A stretch of 64,000 nucleotides of DNA from Hymenobacter daecheongensis DSM 21074 (GTDB lineage Bacteria > Bacteroidota > Bacteroidia > Cytophagales > Hymenobacteraceae). The DNA is taken from assembly GCF_900141805.1 (NCBI RefSeq), contig NZ_FQYN01000001.1:1-64000 (forward strand), given 5' to 3'. Under the pieces are notes generated by a model that saw only the letters and a list, made by a program, of their open reading frames with translations, ran no database searches and had not been told where the DNA came from. The translations under genes and the position numbers were made by a program. Shown piece after piece: positions 16,851 to 25,534 of the stretch (position 1 is its first letter; the number at the start of each line of letters is the position of its first letter).

Positions 16851-17258
16851 TTACCGGTGAAAAAACGGCAGGTGGCTGAACCGGATGGTAAGCGTAGTCA
16901 TGGCGACGCCCCAGAACATGGCGCTCCAGAACATGTGCAGGAAGATGCGCAGGCGCGGTACGTGCAGTTGGGTGGCAATGACGGTGCCGCCGATGGGGCT
17001 GAACAGAATGGGCGTCAGAAACGCAATACCGGGCATGCCGAAGCGGCGGAAAAACCGCACGATGTTGCGGCTGCGCTTGGTAAAAACGGGCTTGCCTTTG
17101 GCCTGGCGGCGGCGGCGCTGATGCAGCGCCCAGGCCTGGCCCACGCTGGAAATAATCAGCACCGTGGTCATCATGCCGGCCACCGTGAGGCCGAGCGTCT
17201 GCACGAAATTCAGCCCGATGGAGATGCCCGCCACAGGGCCGGCAAAGAACTTAATCAT
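16851..17258 (-). CDS. Small multi-pass membrane protein
   Basis: A 135-residue protein with three to four hydrophobic segments separated by a basic loop (HQRRRRQAKGKP). The segment FGMPGIAFLTPILFSPIGGTVIA resembles the conserved half of the COG2426/small multidrug export family, in which a glycine- and proline-rich re-entrant segment follows a basic loop; this is a weak similarity. The start MIKFFAGPVAG was chosen because the longer ORF begins inside the inverted repeat at 17431 and ahead of the TATCTTTG promoter element. Function unknown; it may start further upstream at a non-ATG codon. Confidence 0.6.
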   Translation of the reverse strand: MIKFFAGPVAGISIGLNFVQTLGLTVAGMMTTVLIISSVGQAWALHQRRRRQAKGKPVFTKRSRNIVRFFRRFGMPGIAFLTPILFSPIGGTVIATQLHVPRLRIFLHMFWSAMFWGVAMTTLTIRFSHLPFFHR

Positions 17259-17360
17259 GCTGAGCAGGAAAACAGAGGCGCATTTGAGCAGGTAGGGCAG
17301 CACGGTTGTTTTCGGAGCTAGGAAGGTGACTTTGGGCGCTTTTGCCGGTTTGGCAAAAGA

Positions 17361-17368
17361 CAAAGATA
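17361..17368 (-). promoter_or_regulatory. -7 promoter element (TATCTTTG)
   Basis: Perfect TAnnTTTG on the minus strand, about 100 bases before the start of the membrane protein gene at 17258. Confidence 0.4.
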
Positions 17369-17430
17369 GTAAGGGCAGCTTGTGGGTTTTGGTTCCGGGG
17401 GGTTGGGGTTTGTTGGTTTCGTAAGTGTTG

Positions 17431-17565
17431 CAGCCAGCCAAGCCGTCTGTCATCCTGAGCTTGCGAAGGACCTCATCACAGTTCAGCGACGAGCGTAATA
17501 ACGACTCGTTCTTATCCTATAAAGTCCTTCGCTTTGCTCAGGATGACAGATGGCTTGGCTGGCTG
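17431..17565. repeat. Inverted-repeat element, GTCATCCTGAGC...GAAGGAC type
   Basis: The left arm (17431-17471) and right arm (17524-17565) match as inverted copies over about 41 bases with few mismatches, running from CAGCCAGCCAAGCC through TGTCATCCTGAGC to GAAGGAC. The spacer is about 52 bases. It lies between upp and the small membrane protein gene, both on the minus strand. Confidence 0.85.
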
Positions 17566-17579
17566 TTCCCTACTTACAC

Positions 17580-18257
17580 CTACAGCTTGCTGCCGTACGA
17601 CAGGTCGCCGGCGTCGCCGAGGCCGGGCACGATGTAGGCCTGGGCGTTGAGCTTTTCGTCGATGGCGGCTACCCAGAGCGTGGCCTCCGGGATTTCGCGG
17701 GTCACATATTCCACGCCCTCGGGGCTGGCAATGACGGCGGCAATATGCACCTGCCGCGGCTGGCCGAAGCGCAGCATAGCCCGGTAGGTCTGCACCAAGG
17801 ACTTGCCGCTGGCCAGCATCGGGTCGGCCAAAATCAGCACCCGCTCATCGAGGCTGGGGGCCGAGAGGTAATCAACCTGCACGCGCACCTGCGCCGTGCC
17901 CTCGATGCGGTAAGCGGCGGCAAACGCGCTGGGCGACTGATCGAAATAATTCAGAAAGCCCTGGTGAAACGGCAGGCCCGCCCGCAGCACCGTGGCCAGC
18001 ACCGGAAAATCGTGCAGCTGCTTGCTGACGGACTCGCCTAGGGGCGTGGTCACCGTTTTCTCGGCGTAGCTGAGCTGGGAGCTGATTTTGTAGGCCATGA
18101 TTTCGCCCAGGCGCTGCAGGTTGCGGCGGAAGCGCAGACTGTCGCGCTGCACGTCCACGTCGCGCAATTCGGCCAGGAAGTGGTTGGCAATGGAGGGCTC
18201 GGCGCACACAATGTGCACGCGGTCGGGGTGGCTCAGAGTCGGCTTCAGCGTTTCCAT
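17580..18257 (-). CDS. upp: Uracil phosphoribosyltransferase
   Basis: A 225-residue enzyme that makes UMP from uracil and PRPP in pyrimidine salvage. The PRPP-binding loop is LILADPMLASGKSLV (about residues 141-155), and the uracil-binding C terminus YIVPGLGDAGDLSYG (about 208-222) is intact. The length is slightly above the usual 208-210 residues. Its start overlaps the end of the FemAB-like gene by 13 bases, implying translational coupling although the two functions seem unrelated. Confidence 0.95.
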   Translation of the reverse strand: METLKPTLSHPDRVHIVCAEPSIANHFLAELRDVDVQRDSLRFRRNLQRLGEIMAYKISSQLSYAEKTVTTPLGESVSKQLHDFPVLATVLRAGLPFHQGFLNYFDQSPSAFAAAYRIEGTAQVRVQVDYLSAPSLDERVLILADPMLASGKSLVQTYRAMLRFGQPRQVHIAAVIASPEGVEYVTREIPEATLWVAAIDEKLNAQAYIVPGLGDAGDLSYGSKL

Positions 18258-19192
18258 GATAGATACCAGGGCAAAGAGGTTTGGGTAAGGGCGGCGTAGG
18301 GCACGGGCGCAGCGCCGAAGTTGGCGAAAAAACGGGCAATGGAAGGAATCATGCCGCCTTCAAAATCGAGCACGAGGCCGGGCGTGGCGGCATGGCACCG
18401 GATAACGTAGTCGGGCAGCAGCAGCGGGGCCCCGGCTTTTTTGCCGGCCGGCGAGGCGGCGGCAAACAGGTAGATAAGGCGCCGGGGCGTGACGACGAAC
18501 AGCGCCCCGGCCAGCAGCTCGCCGGTTTCGGGGTGGCGCACTTCCAGTATAAGCGCCTGCCCCAGCGTCTGCAAAGCGGCCGTTAGCCGAGCCAACTGCT
18601 GATAATGGCGGGGCTTGAGGCCAGCTACTTCGCCGCCCTTATGCTCCTGAAACAACTGAATAATAGCCGCCACGGAAGCCGTTTCGGTGACGACCAGCGG
18701 CCGGGGCTGCTGCTGGTTCAGGCGCAGGCGGCGACGGTAGTCGGCGTGGTAGCCGGCCAGCAGCGCGGGGTAGTCGAAGGCCAGGGGCATCAGGTATGTT
18801 TGGCGCTGCGCGAGGGAAAAGCCGGCTGGGGCAACACCAAGCTCGTTTTGGGCATTGAGCTGCGTATAGAGCCGGGCGTAGCGGCCGGGAAGCAGCGCCA
18901 GGTAGTCCGCCAGGTTTTGGTGGCGGCTGCCGGGCGTAGTGAGCAGGCCCAGCTGCTGAGTGAAAGCCGGCTGGTACACTTCCCGGCCCCAGGGCCGGCG
19001 CTTTACCGGCAGCGGCAGCACCGCCAGATACCGGCCGGTGGCTTCCTCCACTTCCACCACCGCATCCCAGCGGCCGGCGGTGGCGCGCAGCCAATCGGCC
19101 TGCGCGTAGGGCACAGCCTGCGCGGCCCCGGCCACGCAGGCATCCCAGGCGGCAAGGTTCAGGGCGGAAAAAGGCAGGTAACGCAGCGGCAC
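18245..19192 (-). CDS. FemAB/GNAT-like acyltransferase, GTG start
   Basis: A 315-residue cytoplasmic protein whose layout suggests a tandem GNAT fold of the FemAB/CelD type: an N-terminal segment with the typical YAQADWL...ATAGRWDAVVE pattern, a linker rich in Arg/Tyr (YHADYRRRLRLNQQ, about 158-171), and a C-terminal half with GELLAGALFVVTPRRLIYLFAA. This matches proteins that transfer an aminoacyl or acyl group, but the substrate is unknown. The start is GTG at 19192; a TACCTTTG element ends five bases upstream, so the mRNA should begin at the GTG. It overlaps upp by 13 bases. Confidence 0.65.
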   Translation of the reverse strand: MPLRYLPFSALNLAAWDACVAGAAQAVPYAQADWLRATAGRWDAVVEVEEATGRYLAVLPLPVKRRPWGREVYQPAFTQQLGLLTTPGSRHQNLADYLALLPGRYARLYTQLNAQNELGVAPAGFSLAQRQTYLMPLAFDYPALLAGYHADYRRRLRLNQQQPRPLVVTETASVAAIIQLFQEHKGGEVAGLKPRHYQQLARLTAALQTLGQALILEVRHPETGELLAGALFVVTPRRLIYLFAAASPAGKKAGAPLLLPDYVIRCHAATPGLVLDFEGGMIPSIARFFANFGAAPVPYAALTQTSLPWYLSWKR

Positions 19193-19196
19193 GCGG

Positions 19197-19204
19197 CAAA
19201 GGTA
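19197..19204 (-). promoter_or_regulatory. -7 promoter element (TACCTTTG) of the FemAB-like gene and upp
   Basis: Perfect TAnnTTTG on the minus strand with its last G five bases from the GTG start, predicting a leaderless transcript. This also supports the GTG as the true start. Confidence 0.6.
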
Positions 19205-19290
19205 GAGAGTTCGGGCCGGGTGGCGGGCTTTAGAATAAGCGGACTCGGCAGTGGGGCCGCAACCAAAAGGGCACTCCTGCGGTAACTGCG

Positions 19291-19298
19291 TAGCTTTG
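19291..19298 (+). promoter_or_regulatory. -7 promoter element (TAGCTTTG) of the RemB/Wzi-like gene
   Basis: Perfect TAnnTTTG; predicted leader of about 38 bases to the ATG at 19340. Confidence 0.55.
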
Positions 19299-19339
19299 CG
19301 TGAGCCGGAAATTCTTCCCGAAGCGCGGCCCCTTATCCT

Positions 19340-21208
19340 ATGAAAAAAATTTTCCTGTTGCTAGGGCCGATTCTGGCCGGATTTTCTTCCTCGGCCACCG
19401 CGCAAACCCAGACGGCTCCCCTCACCACGACCGACAAAGACCCGGTCTGGATGGTGTACGATCATCCGGTGCCGCCGCCGGAGGTGCCCGTGGCCAAAAC
19501 CACGCAGGGCGCGACCTACGTGCCGCTTGATGCCGACGTGTACCGGCTTATTGACCGCTACGCCGTCATCTACGGCACTGACTCGCTCTACCAGCTGCAT
19601 ACCTCCGTGCGGCCTTACCCGCGGACGGCCGTGGCGCGCCTGGCTGAGCGGATGCTGGCTGATAGTGCCAACCTCTCGGCCCAGGACCGCTTCAACGCCG
19701 AGTACCTGCTGCGCGACAACTGGAACTACACCACCCGCGCCACCCCGGTAAACCAGGGCCGCCGGCCGCTCTGGAAAAACCGGTTTTTTGAGCGCCAGTC
19801 GGACCTGTACAGCGTAGCCACCCGGGACTTCACGCTGCGCGTGAACCCGGTGGCAGGCCTGAGCCTGGGCAACTCCGACGGCGCCAAGAGCTACGCTTTC
19901 CTGAACACCCGCGGCGTGCAGCTGGAGGGCACCATCGACCAGCGGCTGGGCTTCTACACTTTCCTGGCCGACAACCAGATGGCCGTACCCGAATATGTGC
20001 GGCAGCACATCGGGCGGGATTTGGCCGTGCCGCACGAGGGCTTCTGGAAACCGTTCAAGACCACGCCCGGCCAGTATGACTTCCTTTCGGCGCGGGGCTA
20101 CCTCACGTATGCGGCCGGCCGCCACGTCAATATTCAGTTGGGCCACGACCGCAACCAGATTGGCAACGGCTACCGCAGCCTCATCCTGTCGGACTACTCG
20201 GCGCCCTATCTGTTTCTGAAGCTGAATACGCGCATCTGGAAGTTCAACTACCAGAACCTGTTTGCCCAGATGGTGTCCGACGCGCCCAACGTGGACGCCT
20301 CCTACGACCGCAAGTACCTGGCCATGCATCACCTCAGCTATGATGTGCTGCCCAACCTGAATGTGGGCGTCTTTGAAAGTGTGGTGTACAGTGCCTATTC
20401 TAACACCATTGATAGTGTGGTGGTGAACAAGCAGGTAGTCGCGCGCCCGCGCCGCCGCGGCTTTGAGCTGCAGTACCTCAACCCCATCATCTTCTACCGC
20501 GCCGTGGAGCAGGGCGTGGGCTCCGAGGACAATGCCCTGCTGGGCCTGGATTTCAAGTGGAACGTGAAGCGGCAGGTGCAGCTCTACGGACAGGTAGTGC
20601 TCGATGAGTTTGTGCTGAGCCAGATCCGGAGCGGCAACGGCTGGTGGGCCAACAAGCAGGGCATCCAACTGGGGGCCAAATACCTCAACGTAGCTGGCAT
20701 CCGCACGCTGGATCTGCAGGGCGAATTCAACTATATCCGTCCCTACCTCTACCAGCACGAGGATAAATACCGCAACTACCAGCACTACCAGCAGCCGCTG
20801 GCCCACCCCATGGGGGCCAACCTCTGGGAGCTGATCGGCATTGTGAGCTACCAGCCGCTGCCCCGCCTCAGCGTAGTAGCGAAGGGCTTCTACGTGAAGC
20901 AGGGCCTCGACCCGCTGGGCCAGAACTACGGATCCAACCCCAACCTACCCTACACCAACCGCCCCCTCGACAGCAACGGCCGGATCCGGGAATTCGGCTT
21001 CCGCGTCGGCGACGGCGTGACTTCCTACCTGTTCCACGGCGACTTTACGGCCACCTACCAGCCGCGCCACAACCTCTGGCTCGACGCCAAGCTCATCGTG
21101 CGAAACCGCACCCTCGACCAGCCTGTGTCCTACGCCACCGCCGGCACCGATGCGCTGGCCTCGCTGGCATTGCGCTGGAACATCGCCCAGCGCCTGCACG
21201 AATTTTAA
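19340..21208 (+). CDS. Outer-membrane beta-barrel protein, RemB/Wzi-like
   Basis: A 622-residue outer-membrane protein with a signal peptide (residues 1-22, ending near TAQTQ). The segment around GHDRNQIGNGYRSLILSD (about 272-289) followed by LKLNTRIWKFNYQNLFAQM is characteristic of Bacteroidota proteins annotated as capsule assembly Wzi family or gliding motility protein RemB. The remainder alternates aromatic beta strands typical of a large barrel. Wzi binds capsule at the cell surface and RemB assists gliding in Flavobacterium; which applies here is unknown. The start MKKIFLLLG was chosen for the signal peptide. It is followed 13 bases later by a small gene that may be in the same operon. 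Confidence 0.8.
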   Translation: MKKIFLLLGPILAGFSSSATAQTQTAPLTTTDKDPVWMVYDHPVPPPEVPVAKTTQGATYVPLDADVYRLIDRYAVIYGTDSLYQLHTSVRPYPRTAVARLAERMLADSANLSAQDRFNAEYLLRDNWNYTTRATPVNQGRRPLWKNRFFERQSDLYSVATRDFTLRVNPVAGLSLGNSDGAKSYAFLNTRGVQLEGTIDQRLGFYTFLADNQMAVPEYVRQHIGRDLAVPHEGFWKPFKTTPGQYDFLSARGYLTYAAGRHVNIQLGHDRNQIGNGYRSLILSDYSAPYLFLKLNTRIWKFNYQNLFAQMVSDAPNVDASYDRKYLAMHHLSYDVLPNLNVGVFESVVYSAYSNTIDSVVVNKQVVARPRRRGFELQYLNPIIFYRAVEQGVGSEDNALLGLDFKWNVKRQVQLYGQVVLDEFVLSQIRSGNGWWANKQGIQLGAKYLNVAGIRTLDLQGEFNYIRPYLYQHEDKYRNYQHYQQPLAHPMGANLWELIGIVSYQPLPRLSVVAKGFYVKQGLDPLGQNYGSNPNLPYTNRPLDSNGRIREFGFRVGDGVTSYLFHGDFTATYQPRHNLWLDAKLIVRNRTLDQPVSYATAGTDALASLALRWNIAQRLHEF

Positions 21209-21221
21209 GCCAAGCCCACCG

Positions 21222-21581
21222 ATGCGCCACGACCCGCCCGCCCTGTTGCTTTTTCGCCCCGTCAACCAGCCGGAACTGGATTTGATTGCCGCCACCGACT
21301 GGCTAGCATTTCCGCCCCGCCTGCCCGAGCAGCCTATTTTTTATCCGGTGCTCAATGAAGAGTACGCCGCTCTGATTGCCCGCGACTGGAACGTGCCGTA
21401 CTACGGCATCGGCTACGTGCTACGCTTTGCCGTGGATGCCGATTACGCGGCGCAGTTTCCGGTGCAAATTGTGGGCGACGCCCATCATGAAGAGCTGTGG
21501 ATACCGGCCGAAGAGCTGGCCGAATTCAACCGCCATATCGTGGGCCGGATTGAAGTAGTCAGCCTCTTCAAGGCCGAATAA
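21222..21581 (+). CDS. Conserved protein annotated in relatives as ADP-ribosylation/crystallin J1
   Basis: A 119-residue soluble protein starting MRHDPPALLL. It contains LPEQPIFYPVLNEEYA, RDWNVPYYGIGYVLRF and EELWIPAEELAEFNRHIVG, which recur in a widespread small protein usually labelled ADP-ribosylation/crystallin J1 in databases. That label comes from old similarity and no reaction is established for this short form; the large ADP-ribosylglycohydrolase core is absent. It lies 13 bases after the RemB/Wzi-like gene and is followed by a clear terminator. Confidence 0.75.
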   Translation: MRHDPPALLLFRPVNQPELDLIAATDWLAFPPRLPEQPIFYPVLNEEYAALIARDWNVPYYGIGYVLRFAVDADYAAQFPVQIVGDAHHEELWIPAEELAEFNRHIVGRIEVVSLFKAE

Positions 21582-21621
21582 CCGGGAAGCCACCCCGGCA
21601 CAATCTCCGCTTTCAACAAAC

Positions 21622-21651
21622 CTCGTCGCCTGCAATCGACGAGTTTTTTTT
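21622..21651 (+). terminator. Terminator after the 21222-21581 gene
   Basis: CTCGTCG pairs with CGACGAG around an eight-base loop and is followed by eight Ts. Confidence 0.85.
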
Positions 21652-21708
21652 GCGTTGAGGGCAGAAGCGGGGTTCGCGCCCGAATGGCTTCGTTTCGTGG
21701 CTCTGGAG

Positions 21709-22158
21709 TTAGCTGGTTACGCGCAGCGAGTTGCCGGTTTGCGTCACCGTGTATTTCTTCAGCGGCCGGGCAGCGGGGCCATTTGCTACCGTGCCGTCGG
21801 CGTTGAACTGGGAGCCGTGGTTGGGGCAGAAGAAGTTTCCCTGACCGGGCTGAAACAAGATGGCAGTGCCCTGGTGCGTGCACGGGGCCTGCACGGCCAG
21901 ATAAGTGCCGGCCGTGGTTTTGGCCACTATCACCTGTCCGCCGGCTCCGTACACGTAGCCTTTGGCCGGGTCTTGCAGATCGGCATTAGCGGGGGCCGTC
22001 AGGTCGAGGGTGAAATCGACGCTGGTGGCGCCGGTGGGGCCACTGCTGCCGGGCGTGGGGTCGTCGCCTTTGCTGCCGGAGCAGCCGCCCAGGCAGCCCG
22101 TGGTCAGCACGGCCGCCGCGCCCAGGCCGAAGAGGTGGATGAATTCTTTGCGTTCCAT
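21709..22158 (-). CDS. Rieske [2Fe-2S] lipoprotein
   Basis: A 149-residue exported Rieske protein. The N terminus MERKEFIHLFGLGAA with a lipobox LGGC (Cys26) indicates a membrane-anchored lipoprotein; a Ser/Gly/Pro-rich linker follows (about 27-45). The cluster ligands are seen as CTH (Cys93, His95) and CPNH (Cys111, His114). It probably moves electrons in or near the periplasm; the partner is unknown and no oxidase or dehydrogenase gene is adjacent. The longer ORF start is rejected because it would bury the signal peptide. A CAGTTTTG element lies eight bases before the ATG. It is divergent from the MsbA-like gene. Confidence 0.87.
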   Translation of the reverse strand: MERKEFIHLFGLGAAAVLTTGCLGGCSGSKGDDPTPGSSGPTGATSVDFTLDLTAPANADLQDPAKGYVYGAGGQVIVAKTTAGTYLAVQAPCTHQGTAILFQPGQGNFFCPNHGSQFNADGTVANGPAARPLKKYTVTQTGNSLRVTS

Positions 22159-22245
22159 AAGCCGGCAAAACTGGTGAGGAAAGTATAGTCCGAACTCGCT
22201 CGTCAGCGCCCAAAGGTTGCCCGCACCACAACGCGGAATGCCGGT

Positions 22246-22253
22246 TACCTTTG
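22246..22253 (+). promoter_or_regulatory. -7 promoter element (TACCTTTG) of the ABC exporter gene
   Basis: Perfect TAnnTTTG ending eight bases before the ATG at 22262, leaving a predicted leader of about five bases. Confidence 0.55.
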
Positions 22254-22261
22254 CTGCCCCC

Positions 22262-24103
22262 ATGAAGACCTACCTCCGCATTCTGCAGTACGCCCGGCCC
22301 TGGGCGGCCTTTTTGCCCCAATACCTGCTCTACACCGTGCTGACCATCTTTTTCAGCATCGGCAACTTCACGCTCATCATTCCGCTGCTGCGGGTATTGT
22401 TCGACAAAACGGCCAAAGTCCCGCTGAAGGCCCCGGCCAGTATTCCGGACTTCGCCCCCACCATCAACTGGGTAACGGACACTTTCAACTACTTTTTTGC
22501 TCAGGTGCTGGCTCAGCGCGGGCAGTTGGGGGCACTGGGCTTTGTGTGCGGCGTGGTGGTGGTGTCGGTGCTGCTGAGCAACGTGTTTCGCTACCTGAGC
22601 CTGCGCCTGCTGGCCACGGTGCGCGCCCGCGTAATCCGAAACCTACGCCGCGACCTGTACCACCGCATCATCGGGCTGCCGCTGGGCTTTTTCGGGGGCG
22701 AGCGGAAGGGCGATTTGATGTCGCGCTTCACTTCTGATGTGCAGGAAGTGGAAACTTCGGTGGTGAACACCATGACGGCCGTTATCAAGGAGCCGCTTAC
22801 CATCATTGCCTATTTCGTGGTGCTGTTCCACATTTCGGTGCCGCTCACGCTGTTTACGCTGGTGCTGCTGCCCATTTCCGGGGGCATCATTGCCACCATC
22901 GCCAAGCGCCTGCGCACCCAGGCCAAGCAGAGCCAAAAAACCCTGGGCACCATGCTGTCGGTGATTGATGAGACGCTGGGCGGCATCCGCGTGATCAAGG
23001 CGTTCAATGCGCAGGAGTACATCAAGGGCAAGTTTGAGGCGCAAAACGACCAGTACGCCCGCACCTCCCGCACCATCGACAACACCCGCGACCTGGCCTC
23101 GCCGTTTTCCGAGTTTGCGGGCGTCACGGTGGTGGCGGGGCTGCTCTACTTCGGCGGCTCGCTGATTCTGGGCGGCGGCTCTAATCTTGATGGCGAGACA
23201 TTTATCGGCTACGTGATTCTGTTTTCGCAGGTGCTCACACCGGCCAAGGCGCTGTCGTCATCGTTTGGCAATATTCAGCGCGGGCTGGTGGCCGGCGAGC
23301 GGATTCTGAGCATTATTGACATGGAGCCCACCATCCGCGACAAGCCCGGTGCGCAGCTTCTGCCCGCTTTTCAGCACCAGATTGAGCTGCGCAACCTGCA
23401 GTTTGGCTACGCCGACCAGCCCGTATTGCAGGACATCAACCTGACGATTGCGAAGGGCAAAACCGTGGCCCTGGTAGGCCCCTCGGGCGGCGGCAAAAGC
23501 ACGCTGGCCGACCTGCTGCCCCGCTTCTATGACCCCACCGGCGGCCAGCTGCTCATCGACGGCCACGACGTGCGCGACTGCACCATCCATTCTGTGCGCG
23601 ACCAGATGGGCATCGTGACCCAGGAAAGCATCCTATTCAACGATTCGATTTTCAACAACATCCGCTTCAACACGGAAGCCACCGAGGCCGAAGTCATCGA
23701 AGCCGCCCGCATTGCCAACGCCCACGAGTTCATCATGCAGACGCCGGAGGGCTACCAGACCACCATCGGCGACCGGGGCTCTCGCCTCTCGGGCGGGCAG
23801 CGGCAGCGCCTGAGCATTGCCCGCGCCATCCTGCGCAATCCGCCCATTCTCATCCTCGACGAAGCCACTTCGGCCCTCGATACGGAAAGCGAAAAGCTGG
23901 TGCAGGAAGCCCTCACGCGGCTGATGCAGAACCGCACCTCGCTCGTCATTGCCCACCGCCTGAGCACCATCCAGCACGCCGACGAAATCATCGTGCTCCA
24001 GCACGGCCGCATCGTGGAGCGCGGCACCCACGAAGATCTGCTGCGCGGCGGCGGCCTCTACCAGCGCCTGAACCAGATGCAGAGCAACGGGATGCTGGGT
24101 TGA
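22262..24103 (+). CDS. ABC exporter with fused membrane and ATPase domains, MsbA-like
   Basis: A 613-residue half transporter of the MsbA/LmrA type. The membrane domain spans about 15-330 with six hydrophobic helices, and the ATPase follows with Walker A GPSGGGKST, Q-loop TQESILF, signature LSGGQRQRLSIARAI, Walker B ILILDEATSALD and H-loop HRL. The best guess is a lipid or lipid A-core flippase acting as a homodimer in the inner membrane, but peptide or drug export cannot be excluded. The start MKTYLRIL agrees with the nearby TACCTTTG element. An inverted repeat follows the stop codon. Confidence 0.92.
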   Translation: MKTYLRILQYARPWAAFLPQYLLYTVLTIFFSIGNFTLIIPLLRVLFDKTAKVPLKAPASIPDFAPTINWVTDTFNYFFAQVLAQRGQLGALGFVCGVVVVSVLLSNVFRYLSLRLLATVRARVIRNLRRDLYHRIIGLPLGFFGGERKGDLMSRFTSDVQEVETSVVNTMTAVIKEPLTIIAYFVVLFHISVPLTLFTLVLLPISGGIIATIAKRLRTQAKQSQKTLGTMLSVIDETLGGIRVIKAFNAQEYIKGKFEAQNDQYARTSRTIDNTRDLASPFSEFAGVTVVAGLLYFGGSLILGGGSNLDGETFIGYVILFSQVLTPAKALSSSFGNIQRGLVAGERILSIIDMEPTIRDKPGAQLLPAFQHQIELRNLQFGYADQPVLQDINLTIAKGKTVALVGPSGGGKSTLADLLPRFYDPTGGQLLIDGHDVRDCTIHSVRDQMGIVTQESILFNDSIFNNIRFNTEATEAEVIEAARIANAHEFIMQTPEGYQTTIGDRGSRLSGGQRQRLSIARAILRNPPILILDEATSALDTESEKLVQEALTRLMQNRTSLVIAHRLSTIQHADEIIVLQHGRIVERGTHEDLLRGGGLYQRLNQMQSNGMLG

Positions 24104-24104
24104 G

Positions 24105-24179
24105 TGATTGGTTGTCCGTTGTTAGTGGCTGGTTGTGGATTGGTCGTTGAACAAACTAACAACGGACAACTAGCAATCA
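24105..24179. repeat. Inverted repeat after the ABC exporter gene
   Basis: TGATTGGTTGTCCGTTGTTAG (24105-24125) is repeated in inverted form at 24156-24179 with a small insertion. It is A/T-richer than the flanking genes and starts two bases after the stop codon. Confidence 0.65.
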
Positions 24180-24258
24180 ACGCCTATATTTAGTGCGCCA
24201 AGAAGGCGGCCGCGTGGTATAGCCCGCGGTTTTTCCGGACTCTTACTTTGCCCTGCTC

Positions 24259-24756
24259 ATGCTTGCCATCAAACGTCTTGTTACGGTTCTGGTAATGGTT
24301 TTCGTTCTGACCGGGCTGCTGCTCGTGCTGGTGCCGTCCGTGCGCTCTTCGGCCGAAGGCATGTTCAGCAGCGGGCCGGTGGGGTTATACTACGCCCTGT
24401 TTCTGGCCGGCTTGGTGCTGCTGGGCCTGCAGCTCATCACCGAAAATCTCGACAGCGCCCTGCTGCGCCGCGAAGTGGCCGCCCACAACAGCAAGGTGAA
24501 CGAGCTGAAAGCCAAGCTCTACGACCACCAGGCCGACCAGCGGGCCCGCGAGTTTCAGCAGCGCCCCACCGCCACCACGGCCATTCCGCCGGACTATGGC
24601 ACCCAAACCAGCCGCCCGGCCCCAAGTCAGCCGGCCCCCGACGCGGAGCACCCCACCTTCCCGCAATCGGACCCCGGCCTGCTGAACCGGCCGCTGGACC
24701 AGCCCAATTCCATTATCAACACGCCGCCGGACCCCACCAATCGTCCGGCGCTGTAA
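24259..24756 (+). CDS. Small membrane protein with coiled-coil and Pro-rich tail
   Basis: A 165-residue protein of unknown family. Two hydrophobic helices (about residues 6-27 and 36-56) are followed by a likely coiled coil ([19 protein letters not shown], about 67-85) and a disordered tail rich in Pro, Thr and Gln (about 95-165). A TTACTTTG element ends eight bases before the ATG, predicting a leader of about five bases. The gene is followed 10 bases later by gmhA, so the two may be co-transcribed. Its function cannot be told; general membrane scaffolding is one possibility. Confidence 0.65.
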   Translation: MLAIKRLVTVLVMVFVLTGLLLVLVPSVRSSAEGMFSSGPVGLYYALFLAGLVLLGLQLITENLDSALLRREVAAHNSKVNELKAKLYDHQADQRAREFQQRPTATTAIPPDYGTQTSRPAPSQPAPDAEHPTFPQSDPGLLNRPLDQPNSIINTPPDPTNRPAL

Positions 24757-24766
24757 CCCCGCCGCC

Positions 24767-25351
24767 GTGCCTGCCCCGCTCACCGAACTCATCCGGGCCG
24801 AACTTCTCGAAGCCCGCACCGTGCTAGACCGTTTTCTAGCCGCCCCGCACAACCTCACCAGCATCGAGCAGGCCGCCCGCCTGATGGCCGAAAGCCTGCA
24901 GAATCAGGGCAAAATTCTGACCTGCGGCAATGGCGGCTCCCTCTGCGATGCTCAGCACTTTGCCGAGGAGCTGACCGGCCGCTACCGCCAGGACCGCCCC
25001 GCGCTGGCCGCCATTGCCCTCACCGAAGCCTCCCACATGAGCTGCGTGGCCAATGACTACGGCTACGACTACGTGTTCAGCCGCTACGTGCAAGCCCTGG
25101 GCCGCCCCAACGACGTGCTGCTGGCCATCAGCACCAGCGGTAACTCGCCCAACGTGCTCCGCGCCGCCGAAGCCGCCAAAGCCGCCGGAATGCGCGTCGT
25201 GGGCCTCACCGGCAAAGACGGCGGCCAGCTGGCCTCCCTCTGCGACGTGGAAATTCGCGCACCCCACGCCGGCTTCGCCGACCGGGTGCAGGAAATCCAC
25301 ATCAAAGCCATTCATATCATGATTATGCTGATTGAGCAGCTGGTGAAGTAG
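24767..25351 (+). CDS. gmhA: D-sedoheptulose 7-phosphate isomerase, GTG start
   Basis: A 194-residue SIS-domain isomerase that converts sedoheptulose 7-phosphate to D-glycero-D-manno-heptose 7-phosphate, the first step towards ADP-heptose for lipopolysaccharide. [20 protein letters not shown] (about residues 52-71) contains the phosphate-binding loop and an active-site Glu, and [16 protein letters not shown] (about 121-136) is the second binding loop. The start is GTG, 10 bases after the preceding gene. No other heptose genes are in the window; the adjacent MsbA-like exporter fits a role in the outer envelope. Confidence 0.9.
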   Translation: MPAPLTELIRAELLEARTVLDRFLAAPHNLTSIEQAARLMAESLQNQGKILTCGNGGSLCDAQHFAEELTGRYRQDRPALAAIALTEASHMSCVANDYGYDYVFSRYVQALGRPNDVLLAISTSGNSPNVLRAAEAAKAAGMRVVGLTGKDGGQLASLCDVEIRAPHAGFADRVQEIHIKAIHIMIMLIEQLVK

Positions 25352-25372
25352 CTCCTGCGAGTACAGAAAAGA

Positions 25373-25471
25373 ACGTCATTCCGAGCGAAGCCGAGGAATA
25401 TCGCCTGCTGACGACTGATTACTAATTCAGCGACGCCACGCGAGATTCCTCGGCTTCGCTCGGAATGACGT
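25373..25471. repeat. Inverted-repeat element, GTCATTCCGAGCGAAGCCGAGGAAT type
   Basis: The left arm ACGTCATTCCGAGCGAAGCC (extending to 25400) and right arm (25445-25471) are near-perfect inverted copies of about 27 bases. It lies between gmhA and the ComM-like gene and shares its outer sequence with the elements at 14988 and 17431. Confidence 0.85.
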
Positions 25472-25534
25472 GCTGGTTATGGCCTAATGCTTCTATCTTA
25501 GCCTATTCTTCCCCCCTCCTATCCAACGTGCGCT

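Noticed and set aside
19361..20806. 481-codon minus-strand ORF
   Set aside because: Antisense shadow of the RemB/Wzi-like gene.
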